Of a stretch of DNA of 64,000 bases, positions 8,930 to 20,900 are shown piece by piece; within the stretch, counting starts at the first letter, position 1; every line of letters begins with the position of its first letter. The stretch covers positions 679,445 through 743,444 of the forward strand of contig JAFCMP010000526.1 of assembly GCA_017506865.1 (NCBI GenBank). Direction: 5' to 3'. Source of the stretch: Tribonema minus (taxonomy: Eukaryota > Sar > Xanthophyceae > Tribonematales > Tribonemataceae). The position numbers were made by a program, and so were the translations under genes. The notes under the pieces are model-generated. The model was given only the letters and a program-made list of their open reading frames with translations, made no database searches and was not told the origin of the DNA.

Positions 8930-11712
8930 ATGGAATCCACGCAGACCTCCACTATGAGCACCGCCACGGTGGATACCGTGCTGTCCTCGGACAAGTCCAG
9001 CATCGGCACGGATGTTGAAACGCATTCCTCGGTGTCCTCGGCGGCGAGCTTTGCGGAGCCCAGGCAACACTTTATGCGCAATGCGAAGGGGAGGCTGTGC
9101 TTGGGCCCATACGAAGTGAGGCGGACGCTGGGGGCGGGCATGCAGGCGAAGGTGGTGCTGGCCAAAAACGTTGAGTCGGGGGAGTACGTTGCTCTGAAGG
9201 TGAGGATCTTGATCGACTGAGCAGATCGCGTTTTGCAAGAGGTTCGTTAGCATGGAACTACGGCACAATCGCTTCGTGCCGTGGCTTCTGTCTTGGCCGC
9301 AGGAAGCGCTTCACAAGCGCTTTGACAGGACTGGTCATGGCAATGTTGGCGTCACTTGTAAGCTTGTGCAGCGCCGGACATCAACATGTCCCTGCTGCAG
9401 CTTTCATCTCCCGGCTTTGTCCTGGCATCGTTCCATGTTTGTCCTTATCAGATCTCTTCTCATGAAATCTGCCTGCAACAGTCAGCGTATCATGGCAGTC
9501 ATGTGTCCGGAAGTGGTCGCTAACCTCTGCTGGGCATCTGTTTGTGCAATGTGGTTGCTGCCAGGTGATTGACAAGCACAACCTATCTCTGCGATACCAG
9601 GAACAGGTGAGCAGGACGTCTGTCACGTGGACATTGCTTGCACCGGTTCATTGCTCAGCATTGAAATGGTTGCAAGCCATCACCCAGACATCATCATCAT
9701 CATGCTACCTTTGATGTGTGCACACCAACATCACCTGCAGCCCACATGCCAGCACCGTTGCCTCACATCAGCCAGCCAGCGCCCACCATGCGCACCCTAT
9801 CCTGCTACCCTACCCCTTCCCCCCTTTGTCGCTCACCCCCCTGCCCCCCCCCCCCCCTCCAGATCAACCGCGAGATCGTCGCGCTGCGCTCGGTGAGCCA
9901 CCCGCACGTGCTGCGCCTGCGCGACGTCGTGTACGAGGCGCGCCTGCCGTCGTCCGACCCCGCGCAGAGCCGCGACTCGTGCGTCCTCGTGACGGAGCTC
10001 TGCACGGGCGGCGAGCTCTTCGACCTCATGCTGTACCTTGGGGGGTTCCCGGAGCCGGTCGCGCGCACGTACTTTGTGCAGCTCGCGGGCGCGATCTCCG
10101 CGTGCCACGCCGCCGGCGTCTACCACCGCGACCTCAAGCCGCAGAACATCCTCCTCGACGCCAACTTCCAGCTCAAGGTCGCCGACTTTGGCCTCAGCGC
10201 GCTGCACGCCGCCGGCAACGACCTGTGCTACACGTACTGCGGGACGCGCTCGTACATGGCGCCGGAGATTCTCGCAGGCGCGGCGTACTCGGGCGGCAAG
10301 GCGGACGCGTGGAGCGTCGGCGTGCTGCTGTTCATCCTGCTCGCGGGGTCGCCGCCGCTGCGCAGCGCGACGGTCGACGACTGGTGGTTCAAGGCGCTGC
10401 TGCTGCGCCGCGCCGACAAGTTCTGGCAGGCGCACGAGCAGATGACGCCGGCGTTCCCGCGCAGCGCTCAGGTACGTGCTGCTGCTGCTGCTGCGCTGCG
10501 CGCACTGCTGCTGCGCTGCGCGCACGCGGACAACGACAGAAGCTGTCTGTTGAAGCATAAGTTGTGAAAAGGGTCATGGCATGCGCTGTATCCTCTTGCC
10601 AGCACGCGGTTCACGCGCCTGTATGCAAGACCCCTCTGTGCGTGTGTGTGTGTTTGCTGTTAAGGCTGTGTTTGCTGCACTCGCATTGCTGCTCTGCCTG
10701 CTGCGGCGCACACCCTCATACACACACACACACCCTCCCTCACACACGCGCGTGCGCACCCCTCGGCGTCGCTCGCCCTTCAACGCAGGGCATCGTGTCG
10801 CGCCTGCTGGTGGCGGAGCCCGCGGAGCGCGCGCACGTGGATGAGCTCGTGGACGACCCCTGGCTGCGCGGCGCGCTCATGTCGCCGGAGGCGCTGCGGC
10901 TCGAGGTGATGGATCGACGCGAGCGCGCGGCAGAGGCGCAGAAGGCGGCGGAGGCGGCGGCGCTCGCGCGGCGCGAGGCGGCGCTGCGGCAGCGCTGCGA
11001 GGGCGGCTTCGACGCGTTCGCCGCCGACACGCGCCGCTCGGCGAGCGCCGCCAGCAGCAGTAGCAGCAGCGGCGTCGGCGGCGGCGGCGGCAGCGCCGCG
11101 CTCGCGCCGCCGCTCGACACGTGGCGGCAGCGCGAGGACGTGCGCGTGTACGGCGACGCGTTCGGCGCGCGGCCGAGCGGCTTTTACGTCCTGGAGGAGG
11201 GCTGCGCGCCGCTGCTCGACAGGCTGCGCGCCGCGTGCGCCGCCGCCGGCGCCTCGAGCGTCAGCAAGGCGGACACGTGGACGCTGCGCGCCGTGTTCCA
11301 GGGCGAGGCGGCGGCGCCGGCCGGTGCCGCCGCGCCAGCGATGCTGCGGCGGCAGACCGCGCTGGAGCTGCAGCTGGCGCTGTACACGGCGCAGCTGGAC
11401 GGGCGCGAGGTGGCGTTCGTGCTGGCGGAGCGGCGCGCGGGCGACGCCTTTGCCGCGCGCGCCGCGCTGCGCGCCGTCGCCGCCGCGCTGCCCTCCGCCA
11501 TCCCGCCGCAGGGCGCCGCCGCGGACGACGACGACAGCAGCGCTCAGCCCAATGCGGCAGCAGCGCTCGACGCCGGCCTCGCGCGCCTTGGCGCCATGGG
11601 CCGCGAGCTCCTGGGCGACCTGGACGAGATTGAGGCTGGTCCCGTGGCGGCGGCAGCGCCGCCGTTGCCGCTGCCGCTGCCGCCGCTGGCCACGCCGACC
11701 GCGGCGCACTGA
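8930..11712 (+). CDS. Ser/Thr protein kinase, CAMK/AMPK-like, with C-terminal KA1-like domain
   Basis: Exons 8930-9199, 9565-9606, 9863-10471 and 10789-11712 are all phase 0 and give 614 aa. The ATG at 8930 (MESTQTS) is the first in-frame one. A Ser/Thr-rich N-terminus precedes the kinase domain: glycine loop LGAGMQAKV (67-75), VALK lysine 90, Glu 108 in the C-helix, HRDLKPQN with Asp 194, DFG 212-214 and APE 237-239. All catalytic residues are present, so it should be active. The TYCGTRSYMAPEIL activation segment is typical of AMPK/CIPK/Chk1-type kinases. The C-terminal part (DTWTLRAVF, TALELQLALYTAQ, EVAFVLAERRAGD) resembles a KA1 or CIPK regulatory fold; this is inferred from pattern only, and no clear NAF motif is seen. 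A low-complexity Ser/Gly linker lies between. Its pathway is unknown. Confidence 0.85.
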
Positions 11713-13858
11713 GCCAGCGAGCGCTGAGCACTGCTCACCGTGCGCAGCGCTGCTGCGGCGGCGCGCCGAGGCCTGCTGAGCGAATGCGCTCACCACGCGG
11801 GCCCTCGGCGGCGCTGCTGCTGCGGAGCGCCGCCGCCGCTGCCGGGCCGTGCGCACGCCGGCGCCGCGTCGCGACGGGACGCGCGCCTCTCTCTGTGGTT
11901 TTTTCGCGCTGAATGCAGCAGCGTCTCGCCCCGGGGGGGGGGGGGGGGGGGGGGGGGGGGAGCGCCCGCGTCGGCGCCGCGCCCCCCTACCCGCCCCCCC
12001 CCCCCCCCTTGTCCTCACCGCCATGATTGCAGACAGCGGCGCACACGTGACGCCTGCCCAATCCGAAGGGCAGAGCGCGGCCAGCACTGTGCCGCACGCG
12101 GCACGGGGGGGCACCTCAGCCCCCCCCCCTCTTCTGAGCGCGCCCTGTCTGCTTTTGTCCCTGCCCCCCCCCCCCCCCCCACCCCCCTGCCCCCCGGTTT
12201 TCAGAGAATGCGGGGCGCCGCAGCACCCCTGTGCCGCGCCCCCTGACCACTGCACCCAGCGTGGCCCCGATCACGATTCCGCTGTACAGTTGGAGAGAGA
12301 GTGTACCATAGTCTGGCGCTTTTGGCTCGGCAGCGGCAACAGTGCCTGCTGTAGAATCCCCTCTTTGACGCAGTCCCCTGAGAGCCCGGCTTATACCAAT
12401 ACAGTCAGTAGGTTGTGTGCGTGTCATGCTGCGCTGCTGTCGCGTGCCGTGCTGCTGCTGCTGCTGCTGCGCTTGTGCAGTGTGTGTGTCCTGGCGCCCG
12501 ATGTGTTGCGGTCGCTCATCCGCACCTGCTTGATGATTCTGCAGTGCTGTCACAAGCTGAGAGTCACGTGCTGCCATTGGCAGAGGGTTTGATGGGCCTG
12601 CTTATTCACGTTGCTGTTGAGCCACCGACACACTTCAGCTGCATGTAATGTATGAATGCAACATACTGACATGGCTGCGGATGGTTCTTCTGTAGACGTG
12701 GCCCAAGTAGGTGATCTCGTGAAGACAAACGGACGTTTGCCGATGCCAACAAATGTCAGTGTGTATGCCCACTGCCAGCTTGTGAGAAGTCAAAAGGTGT
12801 AGCATGTATTCTGCATCATGCAATGCCACTAATGCTGTGTGTGACATGGTCCCCAAGAAGACCAGCAGGCATATGAGGGTGATTTCAAGCCTGAACAGCA
12901 GATGAAATGAAACACTGTGAAACACGCATGTTGTGGATAGAAGACAAGTCTGGGCAGGCAGAGTATGCAAAGAGCTATGTCGGGCTTCGCATCTTTACAT
13001 TATAGTCCTGGTGTCATAGATGGTGCTCAGTGACAGTAGCTTAGGAGGTGCGCAGTGATAGTAGGTAATGCTCAGTGACAGGAGCTTGGCCTCTACATAA
13101 CACAAGGCTTGAATTCAGTCCAGATTCATCGCAGACTCCTCGATGTCATGCGCCTTGCACCCTGCTACGCCTGATGCGCTGTACCTGCCTGCTGCATCGT
13201 CATTACTGCACCACCATCGGAGCAAGCGGACACGCATAATCCCCCCCTACACATATCATAGTTGTATGAGCGGTGGTTTTGTGCCAATGGGGACGTCACC
13301 AGCCCGGCTAGAGTAGCGGCAGGTACATGACACGTTTTGAGTTGTTGCGTGGCATGCACACAATTGTGCTTGCACCCCTGGCGGTCGTAATTGAAGTCTT
13401 GGGGTCACCGAGCTCATGAAGAGCGGGCACACGGGCGGTTCTGGGAGGACGCATTGCTGCTGTAGTGTGTAAACATTGGCTTGCAGAGCATCGAGAAAGC
13501 GCCTGTCACGCCGTATTACCCACGAGCATTCTCCTGTAGCCTGCGAGCACCATGGCAGTTGCAGTGATTCATGGAGTGAGCATCACGCAATCTGTGCGAC
13601 AGTCTCAGCACCCAACACCTGCACAACATGCAACATGCTGCCAGATCGCTGCTGTCAAGTGCCAACATGCACGCCGTTGATACATACAGCGCGCAGCAGC
13701 ACAGACAACAGCGCATCCGCATGAGGCTGGGGAATCTGGCCTTTGCTGCCCATCCCCGCCCGTCCTCTGCCGCACTCCACGGCAGAATCAGCGACCGCAG
13801 CACAAGTCAGCTCTCTTACCACTTCAACTGTTGACGCGCCATGCCGCTACAACTTCAC
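11713..13858. other. Kinase 3-prime flank and gene-poor interval
   Basis: 11713-12250 stays very GC-rich, with a G28 run at 11933-11960 and C-runs near 11995-12010 and 12165-12182; it may be 3-prime UTR. From 12.3 to 13.8 kb composition becomes balanced. I find no supportable exon, only short open frames without splice signals or family resemblance. Confidence 0.45.
11933..11960 (+). repeat. G28 homopolymer
   Basis: Twenty-eight consecutive G residues just downstream of the kinase stop, followed within 60 bp by C runs. Comparable tracts lie at 30496-30522 (G27) and 39363-39384 (C22). True lengths are likely to be unreliable in any assembly. Confidence 0.9.
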
Positions 13859-16341
13859 CTTCAAAGTAGACGCGCCCGTCTGCGTCCGGGCGGCACTCCT
13901 GCAGCAGCTCGGCCGCCTCCTCGTCAGTCAGCCGCTCGCATTCGTGCGTGAGCACGCGACGCAGGTCGGCGGCGGCGATGAAGTCGCGCCCATCGCGCGC
14001 GCGCCGCCCGGTGCCGGCGTGCAGATCGTGCCACGCGCGCACGACGGCGGCCTCGCCCTGCTCTGCGCCACGCCGTGCGCGCACCTGCGTATCGTGCGTA
14101 CGTGCGTCATCAGAGGGCTGCTATTAGTGAAAAGAGGTTTGGCGCGGCACGCACCTGCGCATTGCGCGTGTAGTGCGTGCGTCGTGAGAGGGCTGCTACG
14201 TACCATTGAGCAGAGGTGTGGTTTCAGAGTGCACCACTGGCACGGCGGTGCAGTGCAGTAAGATCAGCGTGCAGGTCGGCGGCCTCGCTCAGCGCCACGC
14301 CGCGCGCGCACTGCGGGTTGCGGGGTCATACGCCTCTGCCGTGAAGTGCTGCTGCGCTTCGTTTCATGTGCCTGAAAGCAAGCGAGAAGTGTGGCAGCAG
14401 TTGGCTGCAGAGTGTGCCGTCGTCATGGCGGCGTGGTGGCGTGCTGGTCGCGCCATGTGCATGCACAACCTGGCCCTGCACGCACCTGCACATCGCATGT
14501 GCATGCATGTCGCGAGAAGGCCAGCCTTCAGGCTGATACTGAGGGTATCGGTATCAGAGAACACCGTCATCGTGGCGGCGCGGTGCAGTGAAGTCAACAT
14601 TCACACCGCGCCACTATCGTACGCACGCGACGACGACAACTTGCTGCTCAGTCACGGTGCACAATGGCGCCGCAAGCACATGCAAGTGCGTGCAAGAGAA
14701 AGGCGTCTGGATCCTGTAGTGTGTGGTGGCGTCGTCTTGCTGCACGTACCTCTGAAATGTAGTAGCCCCTAAAGACGCCATACGTAACGCATGGCCGCTC
14801 TGGGTCAAGCCGGGTAAGCGCGATCAACTGAGCAGAGGGGAGGGCAGCAGCACACAACAAGGGTGATTGGAGCTGGCACGATCGCTGCCGCCCCGCTATA
14901 GATGCCGGCACATGTGGGAGAATCACTGTGGATGGCGGCACTGGCAACATAGGTTGCATCGATCTGTGTGCTTCTCTTGCTATTTTAAAGCGTAAGTCTC
15001 TGTTTGTGGAAGCATCTGAGACTGTAAGAGGACAGTACCGTACATTTCCAACACTTGTAGCATTGGCGTGCATTGAGCCACTTCATGACTGTATAACGTG
15101 CTCTGTCAACTGCGAAGCGAATGGACACTAGACACTGACTGCACGAAGCTATGGCGTGCACGGTGAGCGGGGCAACGTGCACATTAGCTGAGCAATGTGA
15201 ACGTGAGCGGAGCCATGTGCACGTAGTCCCCCGCCTAGACCCCACACAATCACGGCAGCCGCGCGGTACCCCAGGCTCAGCGCAAGCGATTTCGCGACCT
15301 TGCCTTGTCAACACAACATTCTAGGCTCAGAGCGAATAACATAGCGAGCGTTTAACGACCTTTGCCTCGTCAAAACAACACCTTGGACTCAGAGCGAATG
15401 ATATACTTCGAAGTACGTGACCTTGCCTGGTCAAAGTCGCGCTGAAACTGCACGTCATCGCACTTGAGGCCGACGGCGAGCAGTATGGCGCGGAACTTGC
15501 GCAGGCACGCCGCGGGGTCGCTTGGCAGCATGGGCTCCATGACCTGCAAATAAGGCATGTGTGGAAGCAAGAGGAGCCGTGCTCAGGACGTGACGGTGTT
15601 GCGTGTGCGCGCCCTTGAGAGGCGTTGTTGAAGTCAGGGATCAAGCATTGTGTCTGGGCCTGGTTGAGTACAGGGCCTTTCGAGTTTATTAAAGTGTGTG
15701 TATTTGGATGAGTCAGTGTGCCACTTGAGGTTGCCCAGCTGATAGTTGCTGATGGCTCAACGTAACCATCCTTTTGTTGCTGCATGCAAGGTATGTATTT
15801 GTGGCAAAAGAGATAAGACCACATGGAGACAACTGACACTGATACAATATCGTGCTTCCACCATGGCAGTGGCCGTAAAAACTGGTGTAATGAGCTACAA
15901 CGGCACTGCAGCGGCTGTTGTATACAAGAACTTAAGCTACAAATGATTGAATCGGGTTTGCAATAGAGCAACAAATGCTTGGGGGGTCAACAAAGTAGGA
16001 CCACCATGTCAATGGAAACCATGGACAATGCGTACGCGTCAGCCATACCTGGCTGGATGCCACTAGCATCAGCAGATTGGTGTCTGTCAGCAGGCATCTT
16101 GCAGCGCAGTACCGAAACAGTGACTGGAGCACAGTGAGTCCGTCGTCGCAATCACGCGATTCCTGCGACAGGACGACAACTCTCAACCAGTACACCCTGA
16201 AGCTGCCCGATGATCTTTCAGTACGCGTTTGCGCGTCACTGTGAGTAAAAGCTGAAGTACCTGGCTGCGCGTGAGGGGCGCCGGCAGCTCGGCGTGTATG
16301 ATAAACGCGCCCCGCAGCATGCGCTCCTCATCCACCGACAT
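13859..16341 (-). CDS. EF-hand protein, three exons seen (partial)
   Basis: Minus-strand exons: about 16341-16261 (possible start MSVDEERMLRG), 15543-15427 and 14084-13859. Phases agree (0, 0, then phase 1 out). The last exon has a calmodulin-like segment: FIAAADLRRVLTHE followed by RLTDEEAAELLQE and a second loop PDADGRVYFE. Loop position 1 is Arg instead of Asp, so calcium binding there may be weak. Ending the exon at GAAG|GTGAAG in phase 1 lets the next exon supply the usual Glu at loop position 12, which supports the donor. The middle exon (LRKFRAILLAVGLKCDDVQF) is not recognised and ends in a GC donor (CAG|GCAAGG). If the 13859 donor is not used, the frame stops at 13824. The 3-prime exon was not found. 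A calmodulin, centrin or dynein light-chain relative is possible. Confidence 0.55.
14085..14320 (-). repeat. Repeated copies of the EF-hand exon acceptor and exon start in the upstream intron
   Basis: The acceptor region of exon 14084-13859 with its next nucleotides recurs at about 14151-14195 and, with more exon-like sequence (the CTCGCTCAGCGCCACGCCG stretch), at about 14270-14320. A weaker echo lies near 14478-14520. Copies diverge with distance. Confidence 0.6.
15300..15426 (-). repeat. Tandem copies of a GC splice donor region
   Basis: Downstream of exon 15543-15427 on the minus strand, the exon end and donor (TTTGACCAG|GCAAGGTC) recur twice more as TTTTGACGAGGCAAAGGTC and TGTTGACAAGGCAAGGTC. 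Each is followed by shared intron sequence (TTCGCTCTGAGYC), with a period of about 60-65 bp. Confidence 0.8.
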
Positions 16342-17054
16342 AATCTCCTCTGGGCTCCCAGGGCAGCACGGCGGGGCGTCCGTAACAGCGCCGTGTGCCG
16401 AGTCTTGCACCCACGTCTGAGCGTCGCTGCAGCTGCCTGCAGGGCTGCTGCTGCTGCCGCTGCTGCGCGGTGGTGTTGGTGGGCAGCAGATGCAACGTGC
16501 TTGAGTGCGGTTGCGGGTTCTTTGCGCAGCTCATGTTCTGGGTGTTGGATTGATGCGGTAGAGCATAGGGGCAGCTTGAGACCTGCCACACACGCTACCA
16601 TGAGCAGATTACCTCTGAGACAGCAAGCAGTAGTCAGCACATTGTAGCTGCTGTCGGCTGTGCTTGCACGCAGGGATTCGTAGGCGGTTCTGAGTGCATG
16701 GCATCACACAGCGTACATGCCATTGGCCCCCTGCAAAAATGGACTTTGTGCCCCTGGTGTCGCACCGTGATCAGACATCGATGACGCAGCATGGCAGGTC
16801 GCTGCTGCATGCAATGGGTCAACACTCACCTTGAGTGGTCGCCAGCTGGCTGCCGCTTCACAGGTGATTTGATCTGCAATGGACAGAAGACACCGAGACC
16901 CCAAGGAGTCAGCTCAAGCGTACCAAGGTATTGGTGCAGGCCCATGTGCGTCAAGCATGTGCAGCAGGGACAAGTTTACACAGTAGTAGCGCTGATCACA
17001 GATGCAGTTGAAACCATCATTTGACCGTGCAGGTAATCTAATCCATACCCGCAG

Positions 17055-17294
17055 CCTGCCACCTCGCTGCAGGCCTCTTCGTGAAGGCGTCCCTCTGTCT
17101 TGCCCACTGCTGTCCATGTCCTCACTAGAATCATCAGTGTACTCACTGGCGCTGCTGCCATCGTCATTGCCTTCTCCAGCATCATCGCTGCCATCCACAT
17201 CGTTTCCCCCAGCATCATTGTCAACCGCCTGCTGCTGGCACAAGACAAAATAAAGGAAGCGGAGCACCAATGCAGCAACCAGTGCGGTGAACAT
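17055..17294 (-). CDS. Possible signal-anchor acidic protein exon
   Basis: From an ATG at 17294 the frame reads a hydrophobic helix (MFTALVAALVLRFLYFVL) and then a strongly acidic Asp/Gly/Ser stretch (GGNDVDGSDDAGEGNDD, EYTDDSSEDMD). Possible donors are CGG|GTATGG near 17055 or CGAG|GTGGCA slightly earlier. It could be the first exon of the EF-hand gene to its left or of a separate membrane protein. No family match is recognised. An acceptor-like CTTCTTCAG lies directly before the ATG, so it could also be an internal exon. Confidence 0.3.
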
Positions 17295-17945
17295 GTCTGA
17301 AGAAGAAACATCAAGTGATCTTCTCGTGAGAAGGCACACTCCTGATCATGTTACGATGATATACCAACGAACTGGCCAGGCGCAGCATGTGCAATGGTCA
17401 CCGTGGGCGAGCCTGCTGATTTCCCCGAGTGTGCGCATCCACATTTCAGCCTTCCAGGAAAAACCTCACAAGTGCAGCGATTGCAACTGCTGGGCTTACA
17501 TACCTCATCGTCGCTGTTGCAGCTTTCACGACTCATGCTGCTGCAACTTGCAGATCAACAGCACAACCTCGCAGCACGACACGAACAGACCTCGCTGAAC
17601 TTCCACAGTTCAGACGTTAGGTTTAGGGCTTGGTCTGCACCACAAACGAAAGTGAAGAAGGTGGAAGAAGGGTGGTGTGTCTCGCGCGAGGCAGGCGAGC
17701 GTTCGTAGAGCCTCCCGGAGCTGGCGAAGGTAACGCGGACTGCAACGGACCCTGGCTTTAATCTCGCCTGCCACTACAGGTGAGGCACGCCAGCCCCAAG
17801 TACAGGCAGAGCATGTGCGAACGCAAGCCAACACTCGCGATGCTGCCTCTAGCATCCGTCGTGCTGCTTCTCGCCCTTCTGCCCTTATAGCACATCTCCA
17901 GGCATTGATTTCTCCTTCATTCTCCTCTGACAGCGGTCTGACAAG

Positions 17946-20900
17946 ATGGGCAAGAAGAGCAAGAACGATGCGGACGAAGGGCTGACTCGTATTGCGATCG
18001 TCAATGCCGACAGGTGCAAGCCCAAGAAGTGCAGACAGGTGAGCAAGCCTGCCGCTCGGGTTTTGATTTCCACCGCTTTTGGTACAGCACTTCCTGGCAG
18101 TCCCGGTCTGTAGTTCTTGTAGCTCGTTCTGTCAGCGCTTGTAGAGATTGAGTGTGCTGCATACAAGCTTGAGTAGATGATGCCCCGTGCTACACAGCCT
18201 TCACTGTTGTATCCTTCGTAACTCAATCATTCTTGTGTCGCCTGCCAGTTTCAAGCCCCATCGCACTTCAACTGCACACCGACAAAGCTTCATCAAGCAC
18301 CTTGGTCAAGCTGGCTGCAAGCAGCGCTTGGTGCACTCATCGGAGTCTCATTGCCTATTGAAAAACTCGCAGCTGCGAGTGTCGCGCGAGCACTGATCAG
18401 TGCTGCTGCCGCTGCTGCCGCCGCCGCGCTGTCTCTTGCAGGAATGCAAGAAAATGTGTCCCGTGGTGAGGATGGGCAAGATGTGCATTGAGGTTGTGCC
18501 CACCAGCAAGGTAAGCACCATTCGCAAAGAATCACTACTTTCATGCACATATAAAAACCGCATGATACATGCACGCTGGCACTCCGCAAATGCAAGTGAC
18601 AGCGCAGTGTTTACATTACAACACACCCTCAACACCGGCTACCGCGGCTGCAATGCGTCGCTCATCGCGGCAACTGTTGGATCACGCTGACCACGCATGC
18701 CGCCCGCAGCCGGCGCGCATGCGCACTTGCTGAGCGCTGCTGTGCGCTCATCGCACACCACAGCCTCAGCGTCATTCAGCTGACCCCATCGCTCGCAAGC
18801 GCGCGCAGCGCTCACGCTCACGCGCCCGCGCCGCGTGCGCAGATTGCGTACATCAGCGAGGAGCTCTGCATCGGCTGCGGCATCTGCGTCAAGAAGTGCC
18901 CGTTCGACGCGATCGCGATCATCAACCTGCCCAAGAACCTCGAGGCGCAGACCACGCACCGCTACGGCCCCAACTCCTTCAAGCTGCACCGCCTGCCGAT
19001 GCCGCGCCCGGGCCAGATCCTGGGGCTCGTGGGGACGAACGGCATAGGCAAGTCGACGGCGCTCAAGATACTCGCGGGCAAGGTGAAGCCGAACCTGGGC
19101 AAGTTTGACGCGCCGCCGGACTGGCAGGAGATCCTCACGTACTTCCGCGGCTCGGAGCTGCAGAACTACTTCACGCGCATCCTCGAGGACAACCTCAAGG
19201 TGAGCTTCAGGGGGGGGGGGCGCCCGCGCGCGTGGGCGGGGGCGGGAGGGGGGGGCTGGGGGCTTCGTAGGCGTGCTTCCAAGGTCAAGGTGATCTTTGG
19301 AGGGGGGGGGGGGGGGCTTGAGGATACCCTCAAGGTGAACTGGGGAGGGCGGGGCAGGGGGGGGGGGGGGGGGGGCTTCGAAGGCGTGCTTTCAAGGTGA
19401 TCTTTGGAGGGGGGGGGGGGGGGGGGTGGCGGCTGCGGAGGTGTGCTGCGGAGCGGAAAGGCGCGCATGGAGTGCGTCTGGGGGGAGATGATGGCTGAGC
19501 GATTGCTCGGGCCTGGGCACTGACCGCCACACAACTTGAAGTGGTGACACGATTCTGCTGGCACGGAGTGTGGGAGCGCGCATTTGGCGGGAGGCACAGG
19601 AGGGGTGCGCGCTGGCTGATTGCTGGCGCGTCACTGTTGGAGTGCCGCAGGGGTGCAGGCGCGCGCCAGTGCGCAGGCGTACATGCGCCAGCTGGAGCAT
19701 TCGTGATGCATGACGTGTAGTTGATAATGTGTACTCGATGATTCGGCTGGAGCGCCTCTTTCTGCGTCATGGCGCAGGGCCCTACGTGTATCCCGCCATA
19801 CCCTTGCGCCCAATACATACTGTTGCAACGTAGAGAGCTGCTGCATTCTACGTGTTGCTCCACGTCAGTCGTGGGCTGCTAGAAGTGAACGTGTTGTGGT
19901 CTGTCTACCGGCAAGTGTTGCCGTAACCGTCAAGCGTGAGCATGTAACTGCCATTTGCTCCAATACATACAATCCCCAATAAAATATGTCATGCCCCATA
20001 CCATGCCCCCTACCCTACCCCCGCGCAGGCCATCATCAATACATACGCATCCCAATACATACGCACATGCCCTATACATACCCTACCCCTACGCAGGCCA
20101 TCATCAAGCCACAGTACGTGGACCACATACCGCAGGCGGTGCGCGGGAAGGTGCAGGAGATCCTGCTGGCCAAGAACGAGCGCGACAATGTGGACAAGCT
20201 GCTGGACGACATGGACCTGCGGCACGTCATGGTGAGCGCTGCTGCCCAAACCCTGGTTTGGGGGTTAAGTACATGATATGGCACTTGCGCTTCCAGATGA
20301 GAAGGACCTGCAGCACTGCGAGCGCTGCTGGCTGACTGTAACCCTGCGCCGTGGAGGCTGTGTGATCGGGGGAACATGGTGCGCTCATGAAATGTTACGG
20401 ACGCAGTGTGCAGCCTAGAGAGCATGCCTGTTCTACCAGGGAACTTCAACTTCAGTCGAAGCGCTTTTGGTGTGGAGTGCCGTGCGCGTCTACAAGGCCC
20501 TGGGCCTGCTCAGGTGTATTGCAATTATCAGAGACCGCCAGTTACGGAAGCTTTGAGGAGTCCTTTGCGTGTATGCGCAAGCCCATGGCCGCAAGCGCGC
20601 AAAGCAGTACCACCGAGCGCACGTATTTAAGCTGTTGTATTTGTGCTCTGCAGGTCTCGTGACGTGCGTCACAGGCACTGCATGCTGGCCGACGCGTGAT
20701 CGCGTGACTGTGCGCTGGCGGCAGCGCAGCGCACAGTTACCAATGACATGTGGCAGCGCTCAGGCGATGACATGTGGCAGCGCTCAGGCGATGACATGTG
20801 GCAGTGTTCAGGCGATGACATGTGGCAGCGCAGGCGATGACATGTGGCAGCGCTCAGGCGATGAAACACTTCAAGTGGCTGACAGTTACAAAGAACGCAA

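Noticed and set aside
10780..12255. A 491-codon open frame on the minus strand
   Set aside because: It is antisense to the kinase's GC-rich last exon; Arg/Ala-rich content and lack of any domain mark it as a shadow frame.
11840..12592. A 247-codon plus-strand frame after the kinase stop
   Set aside because: It spans a G28 run and C runs, is low-complexity and has no splice or family support.
14206..14808. Overlapping open frames on both strands
   Set aside because: No splice borders or family resemblance; the region is better explained as duplicated intron sequence.
20742..20864. CRISPR-like appearance of regular repeats
   Set aside because: Units are directly adjacent with no unique spacers, within a eukaryotic intron.
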